This document shows, in pieces, positions 8,419 to 16,935 of a DNA stretch of 64,000 nucleotides (positions within the stretch are counted from its first letter, which is position 1; each line of letters begins with the position of its first letter). A program made the translations under genes and the position numbers. Origin of the DNA: Streptomyces sp. V4I2 (GTDB lineage: Bacteria; Actinomycetota; Actinomycetes; Streptomycetales; Streptomycetaceae); contig NZ_JAUSZM010000003.1 of NCBI RefSeq assembly GCF_030817655.1, positions 8,680,001 to 8,744,000 on the forward strand, written 5' to 3'. Below the pieces are notes generated by a model, which was given only the letters and a program-made list of their open reading frames with translations, ran no database searches and had not been told where the DNA came from.

Positions 8419-9255
8419 TCAGAACGCGTCCGCGTGCGCCCTCGCCCAGTCGGCGAAGGCGCGCGGCGCCCGGCCGGTGACCTCCCGGACCGTCGGCAGG
8501 ACCACCGACTCGTCCAGGGTGCCGTCGACGAAGAAGGCGAAGAACGCGTCGACGTACGGCGTCGGCATGCGCGCCTCCAGCTCGGCGCGCGTCTCCTCGT
8601 GCGTCAGTCCTACGGCGCGCAGGTCCCGCCCCAGCACCTCGCCGAGGACGCGGACACGGTCGGCGGGCAACAGCGCCTCGGGGCCGGTCAGTTCGAGGAC
8701 CCGGCCCGCGAACTCGTCGGACAGCAGGGCGCTCAGGGCGGCCTGCGCGATGTCGTACGGATCGATGTCGGTGGTGTACACGTCCGGGAAGGGCACCCGC
8801 ACCGTGTCGCCCTTGCGGATCTGGTCGGCCAGTTGCAGCGCGTTCGACATGAAGCTGGTCGGCCGCAGGCAGGTCCACGCGAGCCCCGACTCCCGCACCG
8901 CCGTCTCCGCGTCGATCAGATAGCCGGCGACCGCGTTGGCCGTGTCGCCGGTGCCCGCCGACTTCCCCGACAGCAGGACGACCCGCTCCACTCCCGCGTC
9001 CCGCGCATTCGCCAGGACCTGGCGCTGACCGCCGTAACCAGGCATCAGGAACAGGGCGGTTACGCCGTCCAGCGCGTCCCGCACGGTCTTTGGCCGGTTC
9101 AGGTCGCCGGCCACGGCCTCCACCCCCGACGCCGCCGACGGCAACCCGTCCCTCCGGCCGGTCCGGCTCAGCGCCCGCACCGGCCGACCGGCCTCGGCCA
9201 GGGCGCCGACGAGTTCGGCGCCCACATTCCCCGTGGCACCCGTCACCAGAATCAC
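8419..9255 (-). CDS. NmrA-like NAD(P)-binding oxidoreductase
   Basis: 278-residue Rossmann protein of the atypical SDR/NmrA group. The N-terminus ILVTGATGNVGAELVGAL carries the GxxGxxG nucleotide motif; ALFLMPGYG and LLSGKSAGTGDTA follow. The usual SDR Tyr-x3-Lys is not evident, as in NmrA-like and quinone-reductase-like members. The GTG at 9255 follows GAGGGGG. It converges with the GntR gene and is divergent from the ROK repressor, so it is probably transcribed alone. Substrate unknown; a quinone or other small electrophile is possible. Confidence 0.8.
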   Translation of the reverse strand: MILVTGATGNVGAELVGALAEAGRPVRALSRTGRRDGLPSAASGVEAVAGDLNRPKTVRDALDGVTALFLMPGYGGQRQVLANARDAGVERVVLLSGKSAGTGDTANAVAGYLIDAETAVRESGLAWTCLRPTSFMSNALQLADQIRKGDTVRVPFPDVYTTDIDPYDIAQAALSALLSDEFAGRVLELTGPEALLPADRVRVLGEVLGRDLRAVGLTHEETRAELEARMPTPYVDAFFAFFVDGTLDESVVLPTVREVTGRAPRAFADWARAHADAF

Positions 9256-9470
9256 ACGGTCCCCCTCTCGCCCGGGCCGTGCCCGGCCCGGGTGTCGCGC
9301 CCATCCTGCGGTGCCGGGGCGGGGGACACCAGGGTGCGGACCGTCTTTGTCCTGTGAGGAGGAAAAGTCTGCGGCAATCCGTGCACGACTTCTTCCCACC
9401 TTCGGCAGCCGCTGCTACGTTCCCCTCGAAAGCCAGCCGACCGGTGGCCGATTGAGGCGGGGAGGGGCTC

Positions 9471-10661
9471 GTGAGACGCATGACGGCTCGACCCGCGAAC
9501 GCGCATCAGGCCCGCCTGCTGAAGCTGCTGCGGGACGGCGGCCCCAACTCCCGTGCCCAACTGGGAGACCAGGTCGACCTGTCGCGGTCCAAGCTGGCCG
9601 TGGAGGTCGACCGGCTGCTGGAGACCGGCCTGGTCGTGGCCGACGGACTCGCCGCCTCGCGCGGCGGCCGCCGCTCCCACAACATCAGGCTCGCCCCCAG
9701 CCTGCGGTTCCTCGGCGTCGACATCGGCGCGACCTCGGTCGACGTCGCCGTCACCAACGCCGAACTGGAGATCCTCGGCCATCTCAACCAGCCCATGGAC
9801 GTACGCGAGGGCCCGGTCGCGGTCTTCGAGCAAGTCCTGTCCATGGCCGCCAAGTTGAGGGCCTCGGGACTCGCGGAGGGCTACGACGGCGCCGGCTTCG
9901 GCGTCCCGGGCCCGGTCCGCTTCCCCGAGGGCGTGCCGGTGGCTCCGCCGATCATGCCGGGCTGGGACGGCTTCCCCGTGCGGGAGGCGCTCAGCCAGGA
10001 ACTCGGCTGCCCGGTCATGGTCGACAACGACGTGAACCTGATGGCGCTGGGGGAGATGCACGCGGGCGTCGCACGCTCCGTGCGCGACTTCCTCTGCGTC
10101 AAGATCGGTACCGGCATCGGCTGCGGCATCGTCGCCGGCGGTGACGTCCACCGCGGGGTGACGGGCAGCGCGGGCGACATCGGGCACATCCAGGCCGTGC
10201 CCGACGGACGACCGTGCGCCTGCGGCAACCGGGGCTGCCTGGAAGCCCACTTCAGCGGGGCGGCCCTCGCCCGGGACGCCACGGACGCGGCCCAGCAGGG
10301 TCTGTCGGTGGAACTCGCGACCCGCCTGGAGACGAACGGCGGGCTCACCGCCGTCGACGTCGCCGCCGCGGCCGCCGCGGGCGACGCCACCGCCCTCGAC
10401 CTGATCCGTGAGGGCGGCGACCGCGTCGGCCAGGTCATCGCCGGCCTGGTCAGCTTCTTCAACCCCGGCCTGGTGGTGATCGGCGGCGGGGTGACCGGCC
10501 TCGGCCACACCCTGCTCGCCGCCATCCGCACCCAGGTCTACCGCCAGTCACTGCCGCTGGCCACCGGCAACCTGCCCATCGTCCTGGGGGAGTTGGGTCC
10601 CACCGCCGGAGTCATCGGCGCGGCCCGCCTCATCAGCGACCACCTGTTCTCACCCGCGTAA
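9471..10661 (+). CDS. ROK-family transcriptional repressor
   Basis: 396 residues. An N-terminal MarR-like winged helix (about 10-75; LLKLLRDGGPNSRAQLGDQVDLSR) is fused to a ROK sugar-kinase-like domain. The sugar/phosphate loop is GVDIGATSVDVAV, and the zinc motif CACGNRGCLE carries the characteristic cysteines. GTG 9471 follows GGAGGGG; an in-frame ATG three codons later is possible. It precedes, in the same direction, a sugar ABC transporter operon, with a 21-bp repeat array between them. By analogy with XylR/NagC-type ROK proteins it probably represses that operon until its sugar binds. Confidence 0.88.
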   Translation: MRRMTARPANAHQARLLKLLRDGGPNSRAQLGDQVDLSRSKLAVEVDRLLETGLVVADGLAASRGGRRSHNIRLAPSLRFLGVDIGATSVDVAVTNAELEILGHLNQPMDVREGPVAVFEQVLSMAAKLRASGLAEGYDGAGFGVPGPVRFPEGVPVAPPIMPGWDGFPVREALSQELGCPVMVDNDVNLMALGEMHAGVARSVRDFLCVKIGTGIGCGIVAGGDVHRGVTGSAGDIGHIQAVPDGRPCACGNRGCLEAHFSGAALARDATDAAQQGLSVELATRLETNGGLTAVDVAAAAAAGDATALDLIREGGDRVGQVIAGLVSFFNPGLVVIGGGVTGLGHTLLAAIRTQVYRQSLPLATGNLPIVLGELGPTAGVIGAARLISDHLFSPA

Positions 10662-10664
10662 GCA

Positions 10665-10777
10665 CCGACTTCATACGTTCCACGCCCATACGCTCCACAG
10701 CCGACTGCATACCCTCACCAGCCGACTTCCTACATCAGCCAACCGACTTCATACGGCATATCGCCGACTGGATACAG
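10665..10777. promoter_or_regulatory. Array of CCGACT-n-CATAC repeats with 21-bp period (candidate ROK operator array)
   Basis: Copies of a 13-bp unit close to CCGACTTCATACG start at 10665, 10701, 10722, 10743 and 10764; the last four are spaced exactly 21 bp, two helical turns. A weaker copy (ending CCCATACG) starts at 10680, one further 21-bp step back. The reverse complement, CGTATGAAGTCGG, resembles the GTATGCAGTCG motif found elsewhere here. Regular helical phasing upstream of the sugar operon suggests cooperative repressor binding, but a dispersed repeat insertion is an alternative. Confidence 0.6.
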
Positions 10778-10847
10778 CTCATGGGCACCTCGCCCTACCC
10801 CGCCCTGCCCTGATTCCGGCCCGCACGCCTGCCAGGGGGACCCGCAC

Positions 10848-12365
10848 ATGGCACCCGAACCAACGCTGCTCAGCATGTCCGGCATCACCAAGTCGTTCCC
10901 CGGAGTCCGGGCCCTCGACGGCGTCGACCTCGACGTCCAGGCCGGAGAGGTGCACTGCCTGCTCGGCCAGAACGGCGCCGGCAAGTCCACCCTCATCAAG
11001 GTCCTGGCCGGCGCCCACCAGCCCGACACCGGCACCATCCGCTGGCGCGGCGAGGACGTCACCCTCCGTTCGCCGATCGCCGCGATGCGCCTCGGCATCG
11101 CCACCATCTACCAGGAACTCGACCTGGTGGAGCACCTGTCGGTGGCGGAGAACGTCCACCTCGGCCATGAACCCACGGCGGCCGGTTTCGTCGTACGGGG
11201 CAAGGCGGCACGAGCATCAACGGCCGCTCTGCTCAAGCGGCTCGGGCATCCGGAGATCGATCCGGCCCGCCTGGTGGGGGAGTTGTCGGCCGCCCAGCAG
11301 CAGATCGTGTCCATGGCGCGGGCGCTCTCGCACGACGTACGGCTGATCGTGATGGACGAGCCGTCCGCCGCCCTCGACCCGGACGAGGTCGACAACCTCT
11401 TCCGGATCGTCGGCGACCTCACCGCCGACGGCGTCGCGGTCGTCTACATCTCCCACCGGCTGGAGGAGATCCGCCGCATCGGCGACCGGGTGACCGTCCT
11501 GAAGGACGGGCGGGCGGTCGCGGTCGGACTGCCCGCGAAGTCGACGCCGACCCGCGAGGTCGTCGCGCTGATGACGGGACGCAACGTGGAGTACGTGTTT
11601 CCCGAGCGGCCGGCGTCGGCCCCCGGCGGCACTCCGGTCCTGGAGGTGCGCGGGCTGGCCCGCGAGGGCGAGTTCGAACCCCTCGACCTGAGCATCCGTC
11701 CCGGCGAGATCGTCGGCCTCGCCGGACTCGTCGGCTCGGGCCGCTCCGAGATCCTGGAGACGATCTACGGCGCCCGCAAGCCCACCGCCGGCCGGGTCAG
11801 CGTCGACGGACGCCCGCTGCGGCCCGGCAGCGTCCGCGCCGCCGTCCGCGCCGGCCTCGGACTCGCCCCCGAGGAACGCAAGGCGCAGGCCCTGCTGATG
11901 CTGGAATCGGTCACCCGCAATGTCTCCGTCTCCTCCATGTCCCGCTTCGCGCGGGCCGGTTGGATCGACCGGGGCGCCGAACTGGGGGCCGCGCGGGCCG
12001 CGACCCGCGAGCTGTCGCTGCGTCCCGACAACCCGAACGTTCCGATCCGCACCCTGTCCGGCGGCAACCAGCAAAAGGCCGTCCTGGCCCGCTGGCTGCT
12101 GCGCGGCTGCCGGGTGCTGCTGCTCGACGAACCGACCCGCGGGGTCGACGTCGGCGCCCGCGCCGAACTGTATGCAGTCGTCCGTCGACTGGCTGACGAA
12201 GGCCTCGGCGTGCTGCTGGTCTCCAGCGAGGTCCCCGAGGTCCTCGGCCTCGCCGATCGTGTCCTGGTGCTGCGCGAGGGCCGCGTCGTCCACACGGCAC
12301 CCGCCCGCGACCTCGACGAACACCGCGTACTCGACCTCGTCATGGAAGGAAGCCCCGCGTCATGA
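10848..12365 (+). CDS. Sugar ABC transporter ATP-binding protein (CUT2, RbsA-type)
   Basis: 505-residue tandem ABC ATPase powering sugar import at the inner face of the membrane. The first domain has Walker A GQNGAGKST, signature LSAAQQQIVSMARAL and Walker B RLIVMDEPS. The second has the degenerate Walker A typical of this class (GLVGSGRSEI), a good signature LSGGNQQKAVLARW and LLLDEPTRGVDVGA. The start ATG 10848 lies 70 bp after the repeat array. The stop overlaps the permease start as ATGA. With the permease and Tat-lipoprotein binding protein that follow it forms a complete CUT2 importer; the sugar is not identifiable from sequence. Confidence 0.92.
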   Translation: MAPEPTLLSMSGITKSFPGVRALDGVDLDVQAGEVHCLLGQNGAGKSTLIKVLAGAHQPDTGTIRWRGEDVTLRSPIAAMRLGIATIYQELDLVEHLSVAENVHLGHEPTAAGFVVRGKAARASTAALLKRLGHPEIDPARLVGELSAAQQQIVSMARALSHDVRLIVMDEPSAALDPDEVDNLFRIVGDLTADGVAVVYISHRLEEIRRIGDRVTVLKDGRAVAVGLPAKSTPTREVVALMTGRNVEYVFPERPASAPGGTPVLEVRGLAREGEFEPLDLSIRPGEIVGLAGLVGSGRSEILETIYGARKPTAGRVSVDGRPLRPGSVRAAVRAGLGLAPEERKAQALLMLESVTRNVSVSSMSRFARAGWIDRGAELGAARAATRELSLRPDNPNVPIRTLSGGNQQKAVLARWLLRGCRVLLLDEPTRGVDVGARAELYAVVRRLADEGLGVLLVSSEVPEVLGLADRVLVLREGRVVHTAPARDLDEHRVLDLVMEGSPAS

Positions 12366-13381
12366 CGCAGCCCGTCTCCCCGCCCCGGGACAGCGCCGAC
12401 AAGGTGCCGTCGGTGAACGAAGCCCCGGCCTGGCGGTCCCTGATGTTCCGCGCCGACGTGCGCACCCTCTCCCTCCTCGGAGTGCTCGCCGCGCTGATCC
12501 TCATCGGAGGCATCACCAAGCCGGACGAGTTCCTCGACACCCGCAACCTCCAACTCGTCCTCACCCAGGCCTCGGTGATCGGTGTCGTCACCGTCGGGAT
12601 GACCTTCGTCATCACCTCGGGCGGCATCGACCTGTCCGTCGGCGCCATCGTCGCGCTCGCCTCGGTGTGGGCGACCACGGTCGCCACGCAGGAGTACGGC
12701 TTCGCGGGCATCCTCTTCACCGCGGTGATCGTCGGCGTCGGGTGCGGCCTGGTCAACGGGTTGCTCATCGCGTACGGCGGGATGGTCCCGTTCATCGCCA
12801 CCCTCGCCATGCTGGCCTCCGCGCGCGGGCTCGCCCTGCAGATCACCGACGGCCGTACGCAGATCGTCACCGTCGACGGCATCCTCGACCTCGGCGAACG
12901 CGACTCCTACGTGCTCGGCGTCCCACCCCTGGTGATGGTGTTCGCGGTCGTGACGATCATCGGCTGGCTGGTGCTGAACCGGACCACCTTCGGACGCCGC
13001 ACGGTCGCCGTCGGCGGCAACGCGGAGGCCGCCCGGCTCGCCGGCATCGACGTACGCCGCCAGCGGCTGTACCTCTACCTGCTGTCCGGACTGTGCTGCG
13101 GCATCGCCGCCTTCCTGCTCATCATCCTGTCCGGCTCCGGCCAGAACACCAACGGCAACCTCTACGAACTCGACGCCATCGCGGCCGCCATCATCGGCGG
13201 CACCCTGCTCAGCGGGGGTCGCGGCACCATCACCGGCTCCGTGCTCGGCGTCCTGATCTTCACCACGATCACCAACATCTTCGCCCTGAACAACCTGCAG
13301 AGCGACGTCCAGCAGATCGCCAAGGGCGCGATCATCGTCGCCGCCGTGCTGGTCCAGCGCCGTACCGCGAGCACGAACTGA
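12362..13381 (+). CDS. Sugar ABC transporter permease (CUT2, RbsC-type)
   Basis: 339-residue membrane protein of the ribose/branched permease class with about 9-10 helices. Landmarks are GVVTVGMTFVITSGGIDLSVG (residues about 77-97) and, near the C-terminus, AAIIGGTLLSGGRGTITGS, both hallmarks of RbsC-like permeases. It begins inside the ATPase stop codon (ATGA) and ends 17 bp before the binding-protein gene. It forms the membrane channel, probably as a homodimer, for the adjacent ATPase and binding protein. Confidence 0.9.
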   Translation: MTQPVSPPRDSADKVPSVNEAPAWRSLMFRADVRTLSLLGVLAALILIGGITKPDEFLDTRNLQLVLTQASVIGVVTVGMTFVITSGGIDLSVGAIVALASVWATTVATQEYGFAGILFTAVIVGVGCGLVNGLLIAYGGMVPFIATLAMLASARGLALQITDGRTQIVTVDGILDLGERDSYVLGVPPLVMVFAVVTIIGWLVLNRTTFGRRTVAVGGNAEAARLAGIDVRRQRLYLYLLSGLCCGIAAFLLIILSGSGQNTNGNLYELDAIAAAIIGGTLLSGGRGTITGSVLGVLIFTTITNIFALNNLQSDVQQIAKGAIIVAAVLVQRRTASTN

Positions 13382-13398
13382 GGAAAGGGTTCACCGCC

Positions 13399-14457
13399 AT
13401 GCCAGAGCCGACTTATCCGAGCCGCTTCACCAGTCGCAGAGGACTGCTCTTCGGGACCGCCGCCGTCTCGGCCGGTGCCCTCCTCGCGGGTTGCACCAGC
13501 AACGACTCCAGTGACGACGAGCCGGCGGCGAACGACCAGCCGGCCGCCGAGGACAAGCCCGGCAAGGAGGTCACCATCGGCTTCGCCGGCCCGCAGGCCG
13601 ACCACGGCTGGCTCAACGCCATCAACGACAACGCCAAGAAGCGGGCCGAGAAGTACTCCGACGTCACCCTGGAGATCACCGAGGGCTCGAACGACACCGC
13701 CCAGCAGATCGGGCAGATCGAGACCCTCATCAACAAGAAGGTCGACGTCCTGGTCGTCCTGCCCGCCGACGGCAAGGCCCTGACCCAGGTCGGCCTCAAG
13801 GCGATGCGCGCGGGCATCCCGGTCGTCAATCTCGACCGGATCTTCAACACCCCGCAGGCGTACCGCTGTTGGATCGGCGGCGACAACTACGGCATGGGCC
13901 TCAGCGCCGGCCACTACATCGGTGAGAAGCTCAAGGGGAAGTCCGGTGCGCGGGTCATCGAACTGGCCGGCCTCGACAACCTGGAGCTGACCAAGCAGCG
14001 CACCCAGGGTTTCGACGACGCGCTGAAGAACTACCCCAACATCCGCAAGGTGGCCCGCCAGGCGGCCGACTTCACGGTCGAGTCGGGGCAGGCCAAGATG
14101 GCCCAACTCCTGCAGGCCCAGTCGAAGTTCGACGCCCTGTGGAACCACGACGACGACCAGGGCGTGGGCGCGCTGCGCGCCATCGAGCAGGCCGGGCGCG
14201 ACGACTTCCTGATGGTCGGCGGTGCGGGCGCCCTGTCCGCCTTCCAGGCCATCAAGCAGGACAACGGCGTCCTGAAGGCGACCGTCCTCTACCCGCCGAC
14301 CATGGCCGCGTCCGCGATCGACCTCGCCCGCGCCCTCGGCCAGGCCAAGGGCGTGAGCGGTCTCGCCGAGTACGAGATCCCGGCGTCGATCACGCTCTAC
14401 TCCGCCGTCGTGGACAAGGACAACGTCGACCAGTACATGTCCACCGGCTTCAAGTGA
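13399..14457 (+). CDS. Sugar-binding lipoprotein of CUT2 ABC transporter (Tat-exported)
   Basis: 352-residue periplasmic-binding-protein type I (ribose/galactose class). The N-terminus has a twin-arginine motif TSRRGLLF leading into a lipobox LLAGC, so it should be exported folded by Tat and lipid-anchored. The mature part begins VTIGFAGPQADHGWLNAIND and includes GQIETLINKKVDVLVVLPADG and VVNLDRIF. ATG 13399 follows GAGGAAAGG. It captures the sugar for the preceding permease/ATPase. Downstream enzymes suggest an oxidised, keto- or inositol-type substrate, but that is inference. Confidence 0.9.
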   Translation: MPEPTYPSRFTSRRGLLFGTAAVSAGALLAGCTSNDSSDDEPAANDQPAAEDKPGKEVTIGFAGPQADHGWLNAINDNAKKRAEKYSDVTLEITEGSNDTAQQIGQIETLINKKVDVLVVLPADGKALTQVGLKAMRAGIPVVNLDRIFNTPQAYRCWIGGDNYGMGLSAGHYIGEKLKGKSGARVIELAGLDNLELTKQRTQGFDDALKNYPNIRKVARQAADFTVESGQAKMAQLLQAQSKFDALWNHDDDQGVGALRAIEQAGRDDFLMVGGAGALSAFQAIKQDNGVLKATVLYPPTMAASAIDLARALGQAKGVSGLAEYEIPASITLYSAVVDKDNVDQYMSTGFK

Positions 14458-14540
14458 GGCGTTTTGCCGAAGGCGCCCGGTTCCTCGACGGTCCGGGCTG
14501 CACCCCCCACCGCGCCACCACGACGAGGAGGACATCGCCC

Positions 14541-15821
14541 ATGGCACAGCCGCAGCAGTCAGCAGGAGCGGAGGCGAAGGGGCCGGACATGGCCGGGGCC
14601 GACAGTCCGGAGCGGGCCGAGGCGGGCAGCCCGCAGCCGGCCGCCGCCGAGAAGCCGCCGCTGCGCGTCGGCATGATCGGTTACGCCTTCATGGGCGCCG
14701 CCCACTCGCAGGGCTGGCGGACCGCGGGCCGCGTCTTCGACCTGCCCCGCACCCCGGTCCTGGCCGCGCTCTGCGGGCGGGACGCGGTGGCCGTCCGCGC
14801 GGCGGCCGACCGGCACGGCTGGGCGTCCGCCGAGACCGACTGGCGTGCCCTGATCGCGCGGGACGACATCGACCTCGTCGACATCTGCACCCCCGGCGAC
14901 AGCCACGCCGAGATCGCCCTCGCCGCGCTGGCCGCGGGCAAGCACGTGCTGTGCGAGAAGCCCCTCGCGAACACCGTCGAGGAGGCCGAGGCGATGACGC
15001 GGGCGGCCGAAACGGCGTACGAGCAGGGCAGGGTGGCGATGGTCGGCTTCAACTACCGCCGGGTGCCCGCCACCGCCCTGGCTCGTTCGATGGTCGCCGA
15101 GGGCCGCCTCGGCAGCCTGCGCCACGTGCGGGTGACGTACCTTCAGGACTGGCTGGTGGACCGGGAGTTCCCGCTCACCTGGCGGCTGCGCAGGGAGGTG
15201 GCGGGCTCGGGCTCGCTCGGCGACCTGGGGGCGCACATCGTCGACCTCGCCCAGTACCTGGCGGGGGAGCTCCTGGCCGGGGTCTCCGCGCTCACCGAGA
15301 CGTTCGTACGGGAGCGCCCGCTGCCCGGCGGCCCCAGCAGCGGCCTGACCGCGGTCGCCGCCCACGGCACCGGTCAGGTCACCGTGGACGACGCCGCCCT
15401 GTTCACCGGCCGCTTCACCTCCGGCGCCCTCGCCTCCTTCGAGGCCACCCGGTACGCCACCGGCCGCAAGAACGCCCTGCGCATCGAACTCAACGGCGAA
15501 CTCGGCTCGCTCGCCTTCGACCTGGAGCGCCTCAACGAGCTCGCGTACCACGACGGTACGGAGCCCGGAGCGCACGCCGGCTTCCGCCGCATCCTCGTCA
15601 CCGAACCCGACCACCCCTACCTGGACGCCTGGTGGCCGCCGGGCCACGGCCTCGGCTACGAGCACACCTTCGTCCACCAAGCCCGTGACCTGGTCCACGC
15701 GATCGCCGAGGGCCGCCGGCCCGAGCCCTCCTTCGCCGACGGGCTCCAGGTGCAGCGCGTCCTGGCCGCGGTGGAGGAGAGCGCCGAGAAGAACTCCGTC
15801 TACACGCCCATAGCGGCCTGA
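14541..15821 (+). CDS. Gfo/Idh/MocA-family NAD(P)-dependent oxidoreductase
   Basis: 426 residues. After a low-complexity Ala/Pro/Glu-rich leader (about 1-40), the Rossmann domain opens RVGMIGYAFMGAAHSQGWR and contains the catalytic-site hallmark CEKPLANT. The C-terminal domain includes GSLGDLGAHIVDLAQYLAG. Members oxidise or reduce sugars, inositols and sugar acids, often at C3. It sits between the sugar ABC transporter and a TIM-barrel isomerase in the same operon, so it probably performs the first oxidation of the imported sugar or reduces a 3-keto intermediate. A later start (near residue 46) would remove the leader, but the ATG at 14541 has a GAGGAGG site. Confidence 0.88.
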   Translation: MAQPQQSAGAEAKGPDMAGADSPERAEAGSPQPAAAEKPPLRVGMIGYAFMGAAHSQGWRTAGRVFDLPRTPVLAALCGRDAVAVRAAADRHGWASAETDWRALIARDDIDLVDICTPGDSHAEIALAALAAGKHVLCEKPLANTVEEAEAMTRAAETAYEQGRVAMVGFNYRRVPATALARSMVAEGRLGSLRHVRVTYLQDWLVDREFPLTWRLRREVAGSGSLGDLGAHIVDLAQYLAGELLAGVSALTETFVRERPLPGGPSSGLTAVAAHGTGQVTVDDAALFTGRFTSGALASFEATRYATGRKNALRIELNGELGSLAFDLERLNELAYHDGTEPGAHAGFRRILVTEPDHPYLDAWWPPGHGLGYEHTFVHQARDLVHAIAEGRRPEPSFADGLQVQRVLAAVEESAEKNSVYTPIAA

Positions 15822-15835
15822 GGAGGCCCCGCGAC

Positions 15836-16840
15836 ATGCCGCGCACCTTCACGCTCTTCACCGGCCAGTGGGCCGACCTGCCGCTCGAAGAGGTCTGCCG
15901 CCTCGCCCGCGACTTCGGCTACGACGGCCTCGAACTCGCTTGCTGGGGGGACCACTTCGAGGTCGACAAGGCACTCGCCGACCCGTCGTACCTCGACTCG
16001 CGCCACCAACTCCTCGACAAGTACGGCCTCAAGTGCTGGGCCATCTCCAACCACCTGGTGGGCCAGGCCGTCTGCGACGCCATCATCGACGAACGGCACC
16101 GGGCGATCCTGCCGGCCCGCATCTGGGGCGACGGAGACGCGGAGGGCGTGCGGCGGCGGGCGGCGGCCGAGATCGCCGACACCGCCCGCGCCGCGGCCGC
16201 CTTCGGCGTCGACACCGTCATCGGCTTCACCGGCTCCTCGATCTGGCATCTGGTCGCCATGTTCCCGCCCGCGCCGGAGTCGATGATCAAGCGTGGCTAC
16301 GAGGACTTCGCCGAACGGTGGAATCCGATCCTCGACGTCTTCGACGCGGAGGGCGTGCGGTTCGCGCACGAGGTCCACCCCAGCGAGATTGCATACGATT
16401 ACTGGACGACTGTATGCGCGCTGGATGCAGTCGACCGTCGACCGGCTTTCGGCCTCAACTTCGACCCGAGCCACTTCGTGTGGCAGGACCTCGACCCGGT
16501 CGGCTTCCTGTGGGACTTCCGCGACCGCATCTACCACGTCGACTGCAAAGAGGCCCGCAAGCGTCTCGACGGACGGAACGGCCGCCTCGGCTCCCACCTG
16601 CCCTGGGGCGACCCGCGGCGCGGCTGGGACTTCGTCTCCGCGGGCCACGGCGACGTCCCCTGGGAGGACGTCTTCCGGATGCTTCGTTCCATCGACTACC
16701 GGGGGCCCATCTCCGTGGAGTGGGAGGACGCCGGCATGGACCGGCTGCAGGGCGCCCCGGAGGCCCTGGCCCGCCTCAAGGCGTACGACTTCGAGCCGCC
16801 GTCGGCTTCCTTCGACGCGGCGTTCGGCGGCAACGAATAG
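15836..16840 (+). CDS. Sugar phosphate isomerase/epimerase (TIM barrel, xylose-isomerase-like)
   Basis: 334-residue AP_endonuc_2/xylose-isomerase-like barrel. Visible landmarks are LARDFGYDGLELACWGDHFE, the metal-site Glu/His in RFAHEVHPSEIAYDYW, LNFDPSHFVWQ and the terminal SVEWEDAGMDR. It lies 14 bp after the Gfo/Idh/MocA gene, a pairing common in inositol and keto-sugar catabolism. The codons at 16388-16437 contain three copies of the GCATAC/GTATGC-GTCGAC motif, giving Cys and Asp at sites where relatives usually carry other residues. Function is an isomerisation or epimerisation of the imported sugar; substrate unknown. Confidence 0.87.
   Translation: MPRTFTLFTGQWADLPLEEVCRLARDFGYDGLELACWGDHFEVDKALADPSYLDSRHQLLDKYGLKCWAISNHLVGQAVCDAIIDERHRAILPARIWGDGDAEGVRRRAAAEIADTARAAAAFGVDTVIGFTGSSIWHLVAMFPPAPESMIKRGYEDFAERWNPILDVFDAEGVRFAHEVHPSEIAYDYWTTVCALDAVDRRPAFGLNFDPSHFVWQDLDPVGFLWDFRDRIYHVDCKEARKRLDGRNGRLGSHLPWGDPRRGWDFVSAGHGDVPWEDVFRMLRSIDYRGPISVEWEDAGMDRLQGAPEALARLKAYDFEPPSASFDAAFGGNE
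16388..16437. repeat. Cluster of three intragenic GCATAC/GTATGC-GTCGAC motifs
   Basis: Inside the isomerase gene: ATTGCATACGAT (16388-16399), GACTGTATGC (16408-16417) and GGATGCAGTCGACCG (16423-16437). These AT-rich hexamers stand out in very GC-rich coding sequence and repeat the motif seen upstream of the sugar operon. Confidence 0.5.
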
Positions 16841-16935
16841 AGCAAGCTCGTTGCCTCTTCAGTGAGTTCCGGGATGACGGCGCATCCCGGCGAACCGCAC
16901 CCGCATGTACAACCAGCCCCATTCTGGAGGCATCC

